Assembly (NCBI RefSeq): GCF_024707485.1
Contig: NZ_CP102602.1
Coordinates: 1,922,001-1,986,000, forward strand
Direction: 5' to 3'
Length of the DNA stretch: 64,000 nucleotides
DNA from: Thermococcus thermotolerans
GTDB lineage: Archaea > Methanobacteriota_B > Thermococci > Thermococcales > Thermococcaceae
The notes beneath the pieces are model-generated. The model saw only the letters and a program-made list of their open reading frames with translations, did not search any database and was not told the origin of the DNA. This document shows positions 1 through 9,441 of this stretch, piece after piece (within the stretch, counting starts at the first letter, position 1; the number at the start of each line of letters is the position of its first letter). The position numbers were made by a program, and so were the translations under genes.

Positions 1-435
1 ATAATCGAGGAGGTCCGCTGGGAGCTCGACCTGAGGGGCTACGGGCACGTCAAAATCTTCGTGAGCGGAGGCCTAAACGAGGAGAGCATAAGGGAGATAG
101 TCGATATAGTGGATGCCTTCGGTGTTGGAGGCTCGATAGCGAGCGCAAAGCCGGTTGACTTTTCCCTTGACATAGTGGAGATCGGGGGGAAGCCGGTAAC
201 GAAGAGGGGGAAGCTCAGCGGGAGGAAACAGATATACCGCTGTGAGAAGGGCCACTACCACCGCGTTCCAGCTGAGAAGAAGCTCGAACGTTGCCCGGTC
301 TGCGGTGCAGAGGTTGAGCCGCTCATCAAGCCGCTCATCGAGAACGGGGAGATAGTGGCAGAGCTGCCGAAGGCCAGGGAGATAAGGGAGTACGTGCTTG
401 AGCAGGCCGAGAAGTTCGGACTGGGCCTGGAGTGA
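1..435 (+). CDS. Nicotinate phosphoribosyltransferase, C-terminal part (5' end outside window)
   Basis: The frame is open from base 1, so the gene begins upstream of the window; about 144 C-terminal residues are present. The family converts nicotinate and PRPP to nicotinate mononucleotide for NAD salvage. The visible part has the glycine-rich phosphate-binding end of a beta/alpha barrel (VSGGLNEE, then FGVGGSIASA) followed by a small zinc-ribbon-like tail with CEKGHYHRVP and CPVCG, a layout typical of archaeal enzymes of this family. An internal GTG at base 61 could be mistaken for a start, but homology extends upstream of it. The next gene (ferredoxin) is convergent. Confidence 0.8.
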   Translation: MIEEVRWELDLRGYGHVKIFVSGGLNEESIREIVDIVDAFGVGGSIASAKPVDFSLDIVEIGGKPVTKRGKLSGRKQIYRCEKGHYHRVPAEKKLERCPVCGAEVEPLIKPLIENGEIVAELPKAREIREYVLEQAEKFGLGLE

Positions 436-503
436 TATCTTTTCTATATTCTTTCGAGAATAAATCATAGGGCCAACTTAAGGAATTAGAAAAAGAAGAG
501 GCT

Positions 504-713
<210 letters not shown>

Positions 714-738
714 TCACCGGATTTAGATGAACTCCGGG

Positions 739-752
739 GAATATAAACTTTT
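739..752 (-). promoter_or_regulatory. BRE/TATA promoter of the ferredoxin gene
   Basis: On the minus strand CGAAAAGTTTATATTCC combines a purine-rich BRE with a TATA box. Transcription would start about 25 bases downstream, near 720, leaving a leader of roughly 13 bases before the ATG at 707. Confidence 0.6.
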
Positions 753-837
753 CGTCGAAAAATGGACTGCTGAAGGCGAAGATCCGTAGAAAAAGGGAGA
801 AAACGGCTCTTCGATGAACAAAAATTGGCAGGGTGGG

Positions 838-1368
838 TCAGAAAAGCCCCAACCTCTTTTTGTACTCCTCGCTTATCATCTCCGGGCTCCAGGGCGGGTC
901 GAAGGTGAGTTCAATTTCGGCGTCCTTGACGCCGGGTATCTCCAGTATCTTGTCCTCTACAGCCCGGAGGATCCACATGGTGAGCGGACAGCCCGGAGTG
1001 GTCATCGTCATCTTGACGTAGACGGTGTTGTCCGGCCTTATGTCCAGCTGGTATATAAGGCCCAGGTTAACGATGTCCACGCCTATCTCGGGGTCTATGA
1101 CCTCTTTGAGCTTTTCCAGTATCACATCCTTGTTCAGCTCGACGTTTTCTTCTGTCTTCTTCTCCCTCTCGCGGTTTATCGTTATGGTGCCAACCCCCTC
1201 GATCTTCCCCAGTTCCGTGTTGAGCTTTATGAGCACATCGTCAATGTTCGGGGTGTCCTTCGCGAGGGTGACAGTCACGTTGCCCTTTTCATCAACCTCT
1301 ATGGATTTTACGAAATCCTCATCAACTATTCCCTTGATGATATTTTCAACTTCCTCTTTTGTGACCAT
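838..1368 (-). CDS. MIP18/DUF59-family Fe-S assembly-like protein
   Basis: The protein has 176 residues from the ATG at 1368, chosen because GGTGGTGA lies just upstream; in-frame GTG codons at 1374-1377 are less likely starts. The C-terminal half (about residues 80-176) is a typical MIP18/SufT-PaaD domain: DPEIGVDIVNLGLIY followed by TTPGCPL, whose Cys is the conserved reactive residue. The N-terminal 70 residues look like a diverged copy of the same fold without the Cys. The family helps assemble or transfer iron-sulfur clusters. It stands alone between ferredoxin and a PP-loop ATPase, all on the minus strand. A TATA-like GGTTTAAATG lies near 1400. The exact client is unknown. Confidence 0.75.
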   Translation of the reverse strand: MVTKEEVENIIKGIVDEDFVKSIEVDEKGNVTVTLAKDTPNIDDVLIKLNTELGKIEGVGTITINREREKKTEENVELNKDVILEKLKEVIDPEIGVDIVNLGLIYQLDIRPDNTVYVKMTMTTPGCPLTMWILRAVEDKILEIPGVKDAEIELTFDPPWSPEMISEEYKKRLGLF

Positions 1369-1430
1369 ATTCACCACCTGGGTGAAGTTCAGAGAGACAC
1401 ATTTAAACCTTTTGGGTCAGAAATGGGTAA

Positions 1431-2171
1431 CTATTGGGATAGGATGTCGAATATCAGCCTCTCCGCCATCTCGGGGGTAAGTGCCCTGGCCCGGAGCTCC
1501 CTCAGGACCCTCTGGATGCCGAGCCTCTTGAGCACGGGAGAGTTCTTCGCGGCCGACTTCCAGAGCGTGCATCCGAAGCCGAGGGCGTATTTCCGTCCAA
1601 GGGTCGCTATCGCCTCGCCCTTGTCGAGGGCCAGAAAGGCCGGAAGGTTCAGAACCACTACGTCTCCTTTGCTGTATATGGATATCAGGCCCGAGCTCAG
1701 CAGGTCTCCGCTCGCCACTATCTTTATCCCGTTCTCCCTGGCGTACTCCTCGATGGCGTCCATGACCATCGCGTGACAGCGGCCGCAGACAGGTGCCCTC
1801 TTCCTTATCTGCTCCTTCATCTCGTCCATGTATCCCGGAACCTCAACGAAGACTGCACCTTGCGTCATGGCGTTGAGGAGAACCGGCTCCCTCATCTGCG
1901 GGAGCTTTGCCATAACCGGGACAACGTCGAAGCCGGCCCAGCGGAGTATTTTGAGGGACGCCGTGCTGTCCGAACCGGCGGAAAAAGCGAGGGCTATCTT
2001 GACGTCGATAGGCGAGCGGTCAAACTCCTTCCCGTGGAGGCGGTACTCTGCCAGGGCTTTCAGGCGGGAATAGGCCTCTTCGCCGATTTCTCCTCTAACC
2101 CCCTCAAGGGCGTCCAGGTTGTATTCAAGCCGGTACCTTTTGACAAAGTCATCTCCAACTGGGTTTATCAT
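1431..2171 (-). CDS. PP-loop superfamily ATPase (adenine nucleotide alpha-hydrolase fold)
   Basis: Translation from the ATG at 2171 gives 246 residues; longer readings add a low-complexity N terminus that overlaps the divergent bpsA promoter. The SAGSDS motif at residues 64-69 is the pyrophosphate-binding loop of the ATP-PPi synthase/PP-loop superfamily. PVCGRCH (CxxC) and a later FGCTLW suggest a Zn or Fe-S site or a thiolation-type cysteine. Relatives activate RNA or small-molecule carbonyls by adenylation. The substrate of this subgroup is not known to me. The gene is divergent from bpsA, with about 110 bases between starts. Confidence 0.65.
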   Translation of the reverse strand: MINPVGDDFVKRYRLEYNLDALEGVRGEIGEEAYSRLKALAEYRLHGKEFDRSPIDVKIALAFSAGSDSTASLKILRWAGFDVVPVMAKLPQMREPVLLNAMTQGAVFVEVPGYMDEMKEQIRKRAPVCGRCHAMVMDAIEEYARENGIKIVASGDLLSSGLISIYSKGDVVVLNLPAFLALDKGEAIATLGRKYALGFGCTLWKSAAKNSPVLKRLGIQRVLRELRARALTPEMAERLIFDILSQ

Positions 2172-2280
2172 CGGAGACCCAATCGGGGAACGGTTTATTA
2201 AACTTGCCGCTGGGAAAACCTTAAAAGAGGCCCACCTTAACCCCGTCCGCGAACAAAAAATGCTTCTGGAGGTGCTTGCG

Positions 2281-3336
2281 ATGAGGGAGATAGTGGAGAG
2301 GGTCAGGGAGAAGACGAGCATCCCCGTTTACGAGAGAACCGTCGAGAACGTTCTGAGTGCTATCCAGGCAAGTGGCGATGTCTGGAGGATAGTTGACCTC
2401 AGCGAGGAGCCGCTTCCGCTCGTCGTTGCCGTCATTAGGACGCTCCACGAGATGGGTTACATTGCCTTCGACGGCCCGAGCGTCGTTCTCACTCAGAGCG
2501 GCAGGAAGCTGGTGGAGAAGTATGGAATAGGCGCCAGAAAGGACTACACCTGCTCCCACTGCGAGGGCAAGACGGTCGAGCTTTCAGCTTTCAGCGACCT
2601 CCTTGAGCAGTTCAAGGAGATAGTCAAAGACCGCCCACAGCCAAAGCACGACTTCGACCAGGCCTACGTTACCCCCGAGACCACCGTCGCCAGGATAGCC
2701 CTGATGCACACCCGCGGAGACCTTGAGAACAAGGAAGTCTTCGTCCTCGGTGACGACGACCTCACGAGCATAGCCCTCATGCTCAGCGGCCTTCCCAAGA
2801 GGATAGCCGTCCTCGACATAGACGAGCGCCTCGTCAAGTTCATCGAGAAGACCGCCGACGAGCTCGGCTACTCGGACATCGAGATGTTCACCTTCGATTT
2901 GAGGGAGCCCCTCCCCGACTACGCGCTCCACAAGTTCGACACCTTCATCACGGACCCGCCCGAGACGGTTGACGCCATAAGGGCGTTCGTCGGAAGGGGA
3001 ATAGCGACCTTGAAGGGTCCAGGTTGCGCCGGCTACTTCGGCATAACTAGGAGAGAAAGCTCGCTCGACAAGTGGAAGGAGATCCAGAAGGTCCTCATCA
3101 ACGAGTTCGGAGTCGTCATCACAGACATCATCAGGAACTTCAACGAGTACGTGAACTGGGGCTACGAGGAAGAAACCAGAGCCTGGAAGCTCCTCCCGGT
3201 CAAGGTCAAGCCGACCTACAACTGGTACAAGAGCTACATGTTCAGGATACAGACCCTTGAAGGCTCGAAGGGCTTCGAGGAAAGAATAGAGCTTGGAGAC
3301 GAACTCTACAATGACGAAGAGGCTTCAACGACATGA
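2281..3336 (+). CDS. bpsA: N4-bis(aminopropyl)spermidine synthase (branched-chain polyamine synthase)
   Basis: BpsA transfers aminopropyl groups from decarboxylated S-adenosylmethionine to the secondary amine of spermidine, giving branched polyamines needed for growth at very high temperature. The protein has 351 residues from the ATG at 2281, preceded by GGAGGTG; a longer frame from 2119 has no support. An N-terminal winged-helix-like part (1-85) is followed by a CSHC pair (91-94), then the Rossmann-like transferase domain with GDDD at 157-160 (Asp159 is the catalytic aspartate in the T. kodakarensis enzyme) and DPPET. The order bpsA, toroid protein, subtilisin matches TK1691-TK1690-TK1689 of T. 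kodakarensis as I recall it. Confidence 0.92.
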   Translation: MREIVERVREKTSIPVYERTVENVLSAIQASGDVWRIVDLSEEPLPLVVAVIRTLHEMGYIAFDGPSVVLTQSGRKLVEKYGIGARKDYTCSHCEGKTVELSAFSDLLEQFKEIVKDRPQPKHDFDQAYVTPETTVARIALMHTRGDLENKEVFVLGDDDLTSIALMLSGLPKRIAVLDIDERLVKFIEKTADELGYSDIEMFTFDLREPLPDYALHKFDTFITDPPETVDAIRAFVGRGIATLKGPGCAGYFGITRRESSLDKWKEIQKVLINEFGVVITDIIRNFNEYVNWGYEEETRAWKLLPVKVKPTYNWYKSYMFRIQTLEGSKGFEERIELGDELYNDEEASTT

Positions 3337-3353
3337 AAAATTAAAAGACTATC

Positions 3354-5123
3354 TTATCTCTTCCTCCCCTTTTCTCCGCGTTCTTTTCTTCTTGCGATGA
3401 GCACTGCCATGACTATCAGGGCGGCACCAGCGCCGATGTACAGGTACGCGGTTCTCTCGTTCCCTTCTACCTCTTCCCCTGTCCTGAATCCTTTCACGGC
3501 GTGGGCCTCTATCACCAGTGGGTTTTGCGACGGGTATACCACCACGTAGCCGTCCAAGCCGGTAATAGTTGCCTTCTCTGTTGCGTTGCCGATGTAAGAA
3601 CCGTCCTTCACGAGCAGGAAGGTGGCGTTGGTCAGCCTAACGGTTCCGTCTTCCGTCCCAGGCGCGGGTATATCCGCGTAGAGTATCTCCCTGAGGAACG
3701 AAACGCCCCGGGTGTATGTGACGGTGTTCGTGAGTCCTGCCCCCTGGAGTGCCCAGAGAACCTTTGCCGTCGATGTCAGTCCGGCCACTGAACCCTGGGT
3801 GTACGGGAAGGCGCCGTTGGGATACTGCCTCTCCGCGAACAGGTTCAGGGTTTCGTTGAGCTCCTTCTCCATGCAGAACTCGCTGAAAACTATGACCGCG
3901 TAGGCAAAGTAGTAGGTGGGGACGTTGTAGTAAACGGGGTTCCCTGTTTTTGGGTCCTTCGTTTTGAGCATCCATGTGAGGTTGCTGGAGAGATAGCCGA
4001 GGGAGGCATCGTAGTCGTGGCTGACGTTCAGCCCCTTGAGCACCCATACCACGTACTCGGTGTTGTAGAAGTCCTTCCAGACACCGTTTTTGGCAGTGTT
4101 TAGAAGGTACTCCACCTCGTTCGAGTAGTTTTGGCCGAGGATGGCTTTTATCCGGGCAATTTCGGCAATTTGCCACGGGAACAGTCCCGAATAGCTGGAG
4201 GGTAATTCGGGGGTCATGTTGCAGAGCAGATAGTAGTCGGCCAGGATTACTTTCTCCCAGTCGTCACCGGGGGTTATCTTCCCGAGATACGGACACGCGA
4301 TGTTCCTGAGGTCTTCAAAGCCCCCCACCTTGGAAGCGCTCAGCAGGTCGAGGACTCGGTAGTGGAGAACGCCCCAGAACCCGAAGTGTTCCTTTTCGAG
4401 CAGTTCTTGCCTGTATTTCTCATCTCCCGTCGCATAGAGTGCCATAGCTATGGCCACTGTGGACTCAAAATCGTCGCGGAGCTCAACCTTTTCTCCGAGG
4501 TATGCCAGGGCAAATGCGCGGTAGGCTTTCAGGTCGCCTTTGACATTCATCCTTTCGAGCTCCTCTTTCCTCCCGAGGGCCAGATACCCGAATATCCGCT
4601 CTGTATCAGTCTTCGGTTCGGCCCCCATCAGCCAGCCTTCGGCCCGGTTTATGGCCTCTTCCACCTGCTTTTCGAACCCGGTGAGGTTTTCGTTGATGTA
4701 TCCGTTCAGAAATTCCCTGAGGGCGATTAAAGCGAGCGCCGTCCCGGTGTAGTCCTCCCACGATCCGTCGGGGTTCTGCTTGTATATCAGCCAGTAGGCG
4801 GCGCTGTTCAGGACATCGCGGTAACGCCCGCGGGCGATGTTTTCACCGCGCATAAGGGCGAGCATGGCCATCGCAGTGTACTTTGCCATGTGCTCCTCTC
4901 CGTAGGTTATCCCCCATGAATCGAAGGGCGTCCTCATGGTGAGGAGCCATTCGCATCCTTCGAGAACCCTACCATAGTCCCCGGTTTGGTAAAGGGCAAG
5001 AACCGCAAATGCGGTTTCGGGAACGGTTGGTTTGTAAACGTAAGGCTCGATTTTAGCGCTCCCCATCGGGAGGGATAATCCGATGATCATCAGGATGATG
5101 GCTGCCCCAAGAATCCGCCTCAT
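3354..5123 (-). CDS. Exported membrane-anchored prenyltransferase/squalene-cyclase-like repeat protein
   Basis: The protein has 589 residues from the ATG at 5123, which follows GAGGTGGTTGAA. It opens with a signal peptide (RRILGAAIILMIIGLSLP) and ends with one transmembrane helix and a basic tail (AALIVMAVLIARRKERG), so the bulk is outside the cell, tethered by its C terminus. The middle is built of alpha/alpha-toroid repeats of the terpene cyclase/prenyltransferase superfamily: QNPDGSWEDYTGTALALIAL near residue 135, later YPNGAFPYTQGSVAGL. In secreted proteins this fold often binds peptides or glycans rather than cyclising terpenes; no DxDD or zinc ligands were noticed. Its neighbour is the secreted subtilisin, transcribed in the same direction 42 bases upstream. 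Function unknown. Confidence 0.6.
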   Translation of the reverse strand: MRRILGAAIILMIIGLSLPMGSAKIEPYVYKPTVPETAFAVLALYQTGDYGRVLEGCEWLLTMRTPFDSWGITYGEEHMAKYTAMAMLALMRGENIARGRYRDVLNSAAYWLIYKQNPDGSWEDYTGTALALIALREFLNGYINENLTGFEKQVEEAINRAEGWLMGAEPKTDTERIFGYLALGRKEELERMNVKGDLKAYRAFALAYLGEKVELRDDFESTVAIAMALYATGDEKYRQELLEKEHFGFWGVLHYRVLDLLSASKVGGFEDLRNIACPYLGKITPGDDWEKVILADYYLLCNMTPELPSSYSGLFPWQIAEIARIKAILGQNYSNEVEYLLNTAKNGVWKDFYNTEYVVWVLKGLNVSHDYDASLGYLSSNLTWMLKTKDPKTGNPVYYNVPTYYFAYAVIVFSEFCMEKELNETLNLFAERQYPNGAFPYTQGSVAGLTSTAKVLWALQGAGLTNTVTYTRGVSFLREILYADIPAPGTEDGTVRLTNATFLLVKDGSYIGNATEKATITGLDGYVVVYPSQNPLVIEAHAVKGFRTGEEVEGNERTAYLYIGAGAALIVMAVLIARRKERGEKGRKR

Positions 5124-5165
5124 TTCAACCACCTCAAAGAGAAAAGAAAAGGATGTTAAAAACCT

Positions 5166-7139
5166 TCAGCCGTAGTAGACAACGACGTCGAGCTGGTAGC
5201 TGGCCCAGCCAGAGGTGCTGTAGGCGTAAACGAGGAACTTCCAGGTTCCCGGTGCCGGGTTGAGGTACTCGACGTGCTCATAGCTGTTGTAGCTCTCGGA
5301 GCGGTCAACGAGGTTCCCGTTGGGGTCGTAGAGGTAGAGGTCGAGGTCGTGGAGGCTGGTGTCGAAGGTCAGGTCACCGGTTATCTTGGTGGCGCCGCTG
5401 TTGACGGTCATGGTGAAGCTGTCGCTGGTGTCCCAGAAGTCGTGGACGGAACCGGTGAAGGTCTGGCTGTCGGTGGTCGGCGTTGGGGTCGGGCTCGGGG
5501 CTGGGGTGGTTCCGGTGGACTGGCTGAGCGTGCCGTCGCTGACGACGTCAACCTGGTAGTTTGCCGCACCGCTGTAGCTGACGACCTTAACCGTCCAGGT
5601 CCCCGCGGCCGGGTTGTAGTAGCCGACCTTTTCGAAGCCGTAGTACTGGGTGTAGGAGTAGTCGACCTGGTTTCCGTTCGGGTCGTAGAGGTAGAGGTCT
5701 ATGTCGCTGGCGCTGTTGTCCCAGTAGAGGGTTGCGGTGACAAAGGTGGCACCGCTGATGTCGAAGGAGTGGGTGGCGCTTCCCTTGTCTGCAACTGAAC
5801 CGGTGAAGACGAGCTTGGCGTAGTTGTCGTAGTTTATGGCCTTGTAGACGTTGACCCTACCGGCACCGTAGGCGATGTCCGCTATCTCGGTCGGGGCGAC
5901 TATGTCGGCCGTCTCGATGAGGGCGGTCTTTATCTTGTCCGGAGTCCAGGTCGGGTGGGCCTGGAGTATGAGTGCGGCAACACCGGCAACGTGCGGGGTC
6001 GCCATGCTGGTTCCTGAGGCCTTGGTGTAGTAGTTGTCTATCGGGGTGCCCATGCTGGTTCCGCTGGCCCTCGGGGCGATGATGTCAACACCCGGGGCAA
6101 CGACTTCCGGCTTGAGCCTTCCGTCGGCGGTCGGTCCCCTGCTGGAGAAGCTGGCTATGGTGTCGGTGCTGTCCACCGCTCCGACCGTTATGACCTTGTC
6201 AGCGGCGGCCGGAGAGCCGACGGTGTAGGTGTTGGGCCCGCTGTTGCCCGCGGCGACGCAAACGACGAGGCCGGCGGCCCAGGCGTTGTTCACCGCCTGG
6301 CTGAGGGAGTCTGTTCCATCGGAGCTCTGGCTTGAGCCGAGGGAGAGGTTGATGACCTTTATTCCGTACTTGTCCTTGTTCTGGACGACCCAGTCAACAC
6401 CCGCGATTATGTCTGAGATGCTTCCTGAGCCGTCAGCGGCGAGAACCTTAACGCCTACGAGCTTAGCCCCGGGAGCGACGCCGATGTACTGCGAGTTGAC
6501 CGCGCCGGTGCCGGCAACTATGCCGGCAACGTGGGTTCCGTGTCCGTTGTCATCGTAGGGGGTGGTCTTGCCGTTGACGACATCGTACCATCCAATGACC
6601 TTACCCTGGAGGTCCGGGTGGCTGGCGTCTATACCCGTGTCGATAATCGCAACAACGATACCGCTACCATCGTAGCCGAGGGAGTTCCAGACGGTGTCAG
6701 CCCCTATCTGGGCAACGGAAGTAGCATCGGAAACCTGAACCTTGTAGTCCTCCTGGATGAACTTTATTCCGGAGACCTTGGTGTTGCCGAAGAAGCCGGT
6801 GTCGATCATGCCGGCGATGAGGAGCAGATCCCTGACCTTCATCTTGACCGCAACTGCGGGGATTATCTTGTAGGAGTACTTAACCTGTGCTCCCATGGTT
6901 TTCAGTATCCTCATGGCCCTGTCCCTGTCCTGGGGACTGCCGAACATTATAACCGTGCTGATCTCCTGGTTCCAGTTCATCCCCTGAACCTTTTTGAACA
7001 GTCCGGGGGTCATGAGCCCGTAGTTCTTCTGCTGGATGCCCGTGTTCCTAACGACGGGCTTCGTTGGTGCAGCAGCTGCCATTCCTGCCACAAGGCCTAT
7101 CAGGAAAAGGGCCAGCACAACAGCCTTCCATCCCTTCAT
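5166..7139 (-). CDS. Subtilisin-like serine protease, Tk-SP type
   Basis: This secreted hyperthermophilic subtilase has 657 residues. In order: signal peptide (about 1-24), an I9-like propeptide (to about 135), the S8 catalytic domain with Asp167 (IIDTGID), His200 (NGHGTHVAG), oxyanion Asn299 (AAGNSG) and Ser378 ([11 protein letters not shown]), then two pre-peptidase-type beta domains separated by a Thr/Pro linker ([10 protein letters not shown]). Both beta domains repeat [10 protein letters not shown], a calcium-binding jelly-roll signature. The layout and size match Tk-SP of T. kodakarensis (TK1689), which matures without calcium and is stabilised by its beta-jelly roll. It has its own promoter near 7223 and a leader of about 60 bases. 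It is followed by the toroid-repeat surface protein. Confidence 0.9.
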   Translation of the reverse strand: MKGWKAVVLALFLIGLVAGMAAAAPTKPVVRNTGIQQKNYGLMTPGLFKKVQGMNWNQEISTVIMFGSPQDRDRAMRILKTMGAQVKYSYKIIPAVAVKMKVRDLLLIAGMIDTGFFGNTKVSGIKFIQEDYKVQVSDATSVAQIGADTVWNSLGYDGSGIVVAIIDTGIDASHPDLQGKVIGWYDVVNGKTTPYDDNGHGTHVAGIVAGTGAVNSQYIGVAPGAKLVGVKVLAADGSGSISDIIAGVDWVVQNKDKYGIKVINLSLGSSQSSDGTDSLSQAVNNAWAAGLVVCVAAGNSGPNTYTVGSPAAADKVITVGAVDSTDTIASFSSRGPTADGRLKPEVVAPGVDIIAPRASGTSMGTPIDNYYTKASGTSMATPHVAGVAALILQAHPTWTPDKIKTALIETADIVAPTEIADIAYGAGRVNVYKAINYDNYAKLVFTGSVADKGSATHSFDISGATFVTATLYWDNSASDIDLYLYDPNGNQVDYSYTQYYGFEKVGYYNPAAGTWTVKVVSYSGAANYQVDVVSDGTLSQSTGTTPAPSPTPTPTTDSQTFTGSVHDFWDTSDSFTMTVNSGATKITGDLTFDTSLHDLDLYLYDPNGNLVDRSESYNSYEHVEYLNPAPGTWKFLVYAYSTSGWASYQLDVVVYYG

Positions 7140-7222
7140 TTTTAGACACCTCGATTCATGGACTGGTTTATTTCAGCATCGGGGCACTATGCCCGTCATC
7201 GAAGCACCATCTTGTGCATTGG

Positions 7223-7238
7223 CAATATAAACCTTTCG
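7223..7238 (-). promoter_or_regulatory. Promoter of the subtilisin gene; rest of the 7140-7434 gap is non-coding
   Basis: The minus strand reads CGAAAGGTTTATATT, a near-perfect BRE plus TATA box, placing the start of transcription near 7200. The remaining 200 bases up to the aor stop at 7435 are AT-rich and hold no convincing gene. Confidence 0.6.
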
Positions 7239-7434
7239 ATTTTAAAACGTATTATTGCATATGCTACCGGGTAGGGGATTTTTTTGGAGTCATTCGTAAA
7301 TAGTGAACACAACAAATCGTAAGTTGCAGACCGAAAAAACTGCAACAAAAGAGCATATCCTACAGCATTACGACACTGGATGCACGCGGAGTTTCAGAAC
7401 GAAATGGGACAATAAAGGAAAACGGGGGAGGTCT

Positions 7435-9252
7435 TCAGAAGTCCTCCATTCCGAGCTCCTTGAGCTTCTCCTCCGGAATCCTTCCGTCCTCGGTCCAGCC
7501 GCGGAAGCGGTAGTAGCGCGGGAGCATCTCGGCAAGCCTGACGACGTGTCCCTTGTTGGGCCCCTGCCTGACCGGCTCTTCCAGGAGTCTCTTGGGCAGG
7601 GTGTCCTCCTTGAGCGGGTCGAGTCCGGCGCGGAGGCTGAAGAGCCTCTCGGCGTTCCAGATGCGCTCGCCTATCTTGAGGTACTCCTCGGTCGAGAGGT
7701 CCCATCCGAGGGCCGCGTTCAGCATGTCGCGGTAGTCGTCTGCGCCGAGACCGAAGGTCGTGAAGACACAGAGTCCTGCTGCGTCAATGAGTGCCGTGAG
7801 GTCCTGGAAGAGTATGACCATCTTGACCTTTTCATCGCCTATGTCGTGCGGATCCATCTTGTACGGGTAGCCGAGTATCTCTGGGCTTATCATGTACTGC
7901 TTGATGTGACAGCCGCCACGGTTGTTGGTGGCGTAACCGAGGCCGTGACCTTCAGCTCCACGCGGGTCGTAGGCTGGGAGCTCCTGCTTCTTGACGCCCA
8001 TAAAGTATTCGACGCCGTTGTACCTCTCGGCCAGGCGGTAGCCACCTTCGGCGAGAACGTCTCCAAAGCCCTTCCTGTAGGCCATCTTCTCGATGTAGTA
8101 GTGGAGAACCTCAGTGTTGCCCCATCTGAACGGGGGAGCATCTTCGCCGAGGTCTTCCTGCTTCAGCAGGCCCTTCTCGTAGAGCTCCATGGCAGTAGCC
8201 AAAGTTCCACCGAGGCTTATGGTGTCGAATCCGTACTCGTCCGCGAGGTGGTTGGCCTCTATGATGCTGGCCAGATCGTTTATGCCGAGGTGGGCACCGA
8301 GAGCCCACGTGCTCTCGTACTCCGGTCCTTCGGTGACTCCAAGGGTCGGGAGCTTGTTTACCCTTCCACAGCCAATCGGACAGGCGTAGCACGGCTTGTT
8401 CCTTATCAGGTACTTGGACGCCATCGCCTCACCGCTCTGCTCCTCCGCGTACTCAAACTGGCTGTCCTGGAAGTTCCTGGTTGGATACAGACCGTTCTGG
8501 TTGATTATGTTGACGAGAACGGCCGTACCGAACTTGGGGAGTCCGCCTCCCGCGACGGGGTCGTTCTTGAGCTTTTCAATCTTCTCCTTAACAACGGAGG
8601 TGAACTTTGCCCTGTCGGCGACTTCAACGCGCTTGTGGCCTCTAACAACTATGGCTTTGAGCTTCTTGCTCCCCATGACCGCTCCAACGCCGCCCCTTCC
8701 AGCGGCGCGGTGCTCGTCGTTCATGACCGCAGCTATCCTTGAAAGGTTCTCTCCCGCCGGGCCGATGGAGGCTATGTGAACCTTGCTGTCCCCGACCTCT
8801 TCCTTGAGGGTCTTCTCGGTCTCGCTAACGACCTTGCCCCATATGTGGCTCGCGTCCCTTATCTCGACCTGGTCGTCGTTGATGTAGAGATAAACCGGGT
8901 GGTCCGCTTTGCCCTCAACCACTATGGCGTCCCAGCCTGCGAACTTCAGCTCTGCACCGAAGAAACCGCCCGAGTTGGCCATCGCTATATAGCCCGTCAG
9001 CGGGCTCTTGGTGATCACCATGTATCTGCCGCCGGTAGGGGCGGTTGTTCCGGTCAGTGGGCCGGTGGCGAATATCAGCTTGTTCTCCGGGCTGAAGGGG
9101 TCAACGGTTGCGTCCATCTCCTTCAGGAGATAATAGATACCGAATCCCCTGGTTCCCAGCCACTTCTTGGCGAAGTCCTCATCGAACTTCTCTTCGCTTA
9201 TCTTGCCTGTGCTAAGGTTAACTCTTAAAATCCTCCCCCAATACGCGAACAT
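7435..9252 (-). CDS. aor: Tungsten-containing aldehyde:ferredoxin oxidoreductase
   Basis: AOR oxidises aldehydes from amino-acid fermentation to acids and reduces ferredoxin. Starting at the ATG at 9252 gives 605 residues, exactly the length of P. furiosus AOR; the frame stays open to 9321 but the added N terminus is not part of the family. Visible features are the pterin-binding N-terminal domain (TGPLTGTTAPTGGRY, AGRGGVGAVMGSK), the [4Fe-4S] ligands CYACPIGC with a distal Cys in GLCVFTTFG, and GPEYES and HGLGYATNNRGG around the tungstopterin. GGAGGC lies eight bases before the start. The upstream gene encodes its radical-SAM partner. Similarity to the crystallised enzyme is high throughout. 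Confidence 0.95.
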   Translation of the reverse strand: MFAYWGRILRVNLSTGKISEEKFDEDFAKKWLGTRGFGIYYLLKEMDATVDPFSPENKLIFATGPLTGTTAPTGGRYMVITKSPLTGYIAMANSGGFFGAELKFAGWDAIVVEGKADHPVYLYINDDQVEIRDASHIWGKVVSETEKTLKEEVGDSKVHIASIGPAGENLSRIAAVMNDEHRAAGRGGVGAVMGSKKLKAIVVRGHKRVEVADRAKFTSVVKEKIEKLKNDPVAGGGLPKFGTAVLVNIINQNGLYPTRNFQDSQFEYAEEQSGEAMASKYLIRNKPCYACPIGCGRVNKLPTLGVTEGPEYESTWALGAHLGINDLASIIEANHLADEYGFDTISLGGTLATAMELYEKGLLKQEDLGEDAPPFRWGNTEVLHYYIEKMAYRKGFGDVLAEGGYRLAERYNGVEYFMGVKKQELPAYDPRGAEGHGLGYATNNRGGCHIKQYMISPEILGYPYKMDPHDIGDEKVKMVILFQDLTALIDAAGLCVFTTFGLGADDYRDMLNAALGWDLSTEEYLKIGERIWNAERLFSLRAGLDPLKEDTLPKRLLEEPVRQGPNKGHVVRLAEMLPRYYRFRGWTEDGRIPEEKLKELGMEDF

Positions 9253-9404
9253 GTTTCGATGCCTCCAGTAGTTCTCGGAATCATTTTTGTACATTGATGC
9301 TAATAAATTTGACGAAAGCAAAAAAACGAAACATTGATGTTATGATAAGCACATTAGTTTAACAAACGTAGATGCGGTCATTTTCGAACTTAAAAGTTCG
9401 CGGT

Positions 9405-9431
9405 CGATGTAAAAAACATTACAAAAAATAT
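9405..9431 (-). terminator. Oligo-T terminator after the radical-SAM maturase gene
   Basis: Read on the minus strand, the region just after the stop at 9442 carries two T6 runs (ATTTTTTGTAATGTTTTTTAC), the form of intrinsic terminator used by archaeal RNA polymerase. A short inverted repeat (CGAACTT-AA-AAGTTCG) follows at 9385-9400 and could be part of the terminator or an operator for aor. Confidence 0.45.
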
Positions 9432-9441
9432 GAATTTAAAT

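Noticed and set aside
814-1776. 320-residue plus-strand frame across the MIP18 and PP-loop genes
   Set aside because: Spans two well-supported minus-strand genes and their promoter; no coding signature.
7303-8742. 479-residue open frame on the plus strand opposite aor
   Set aside because: It is a mirror of the highly conserved aor gene; no ribosome site, odd composition, no domain.
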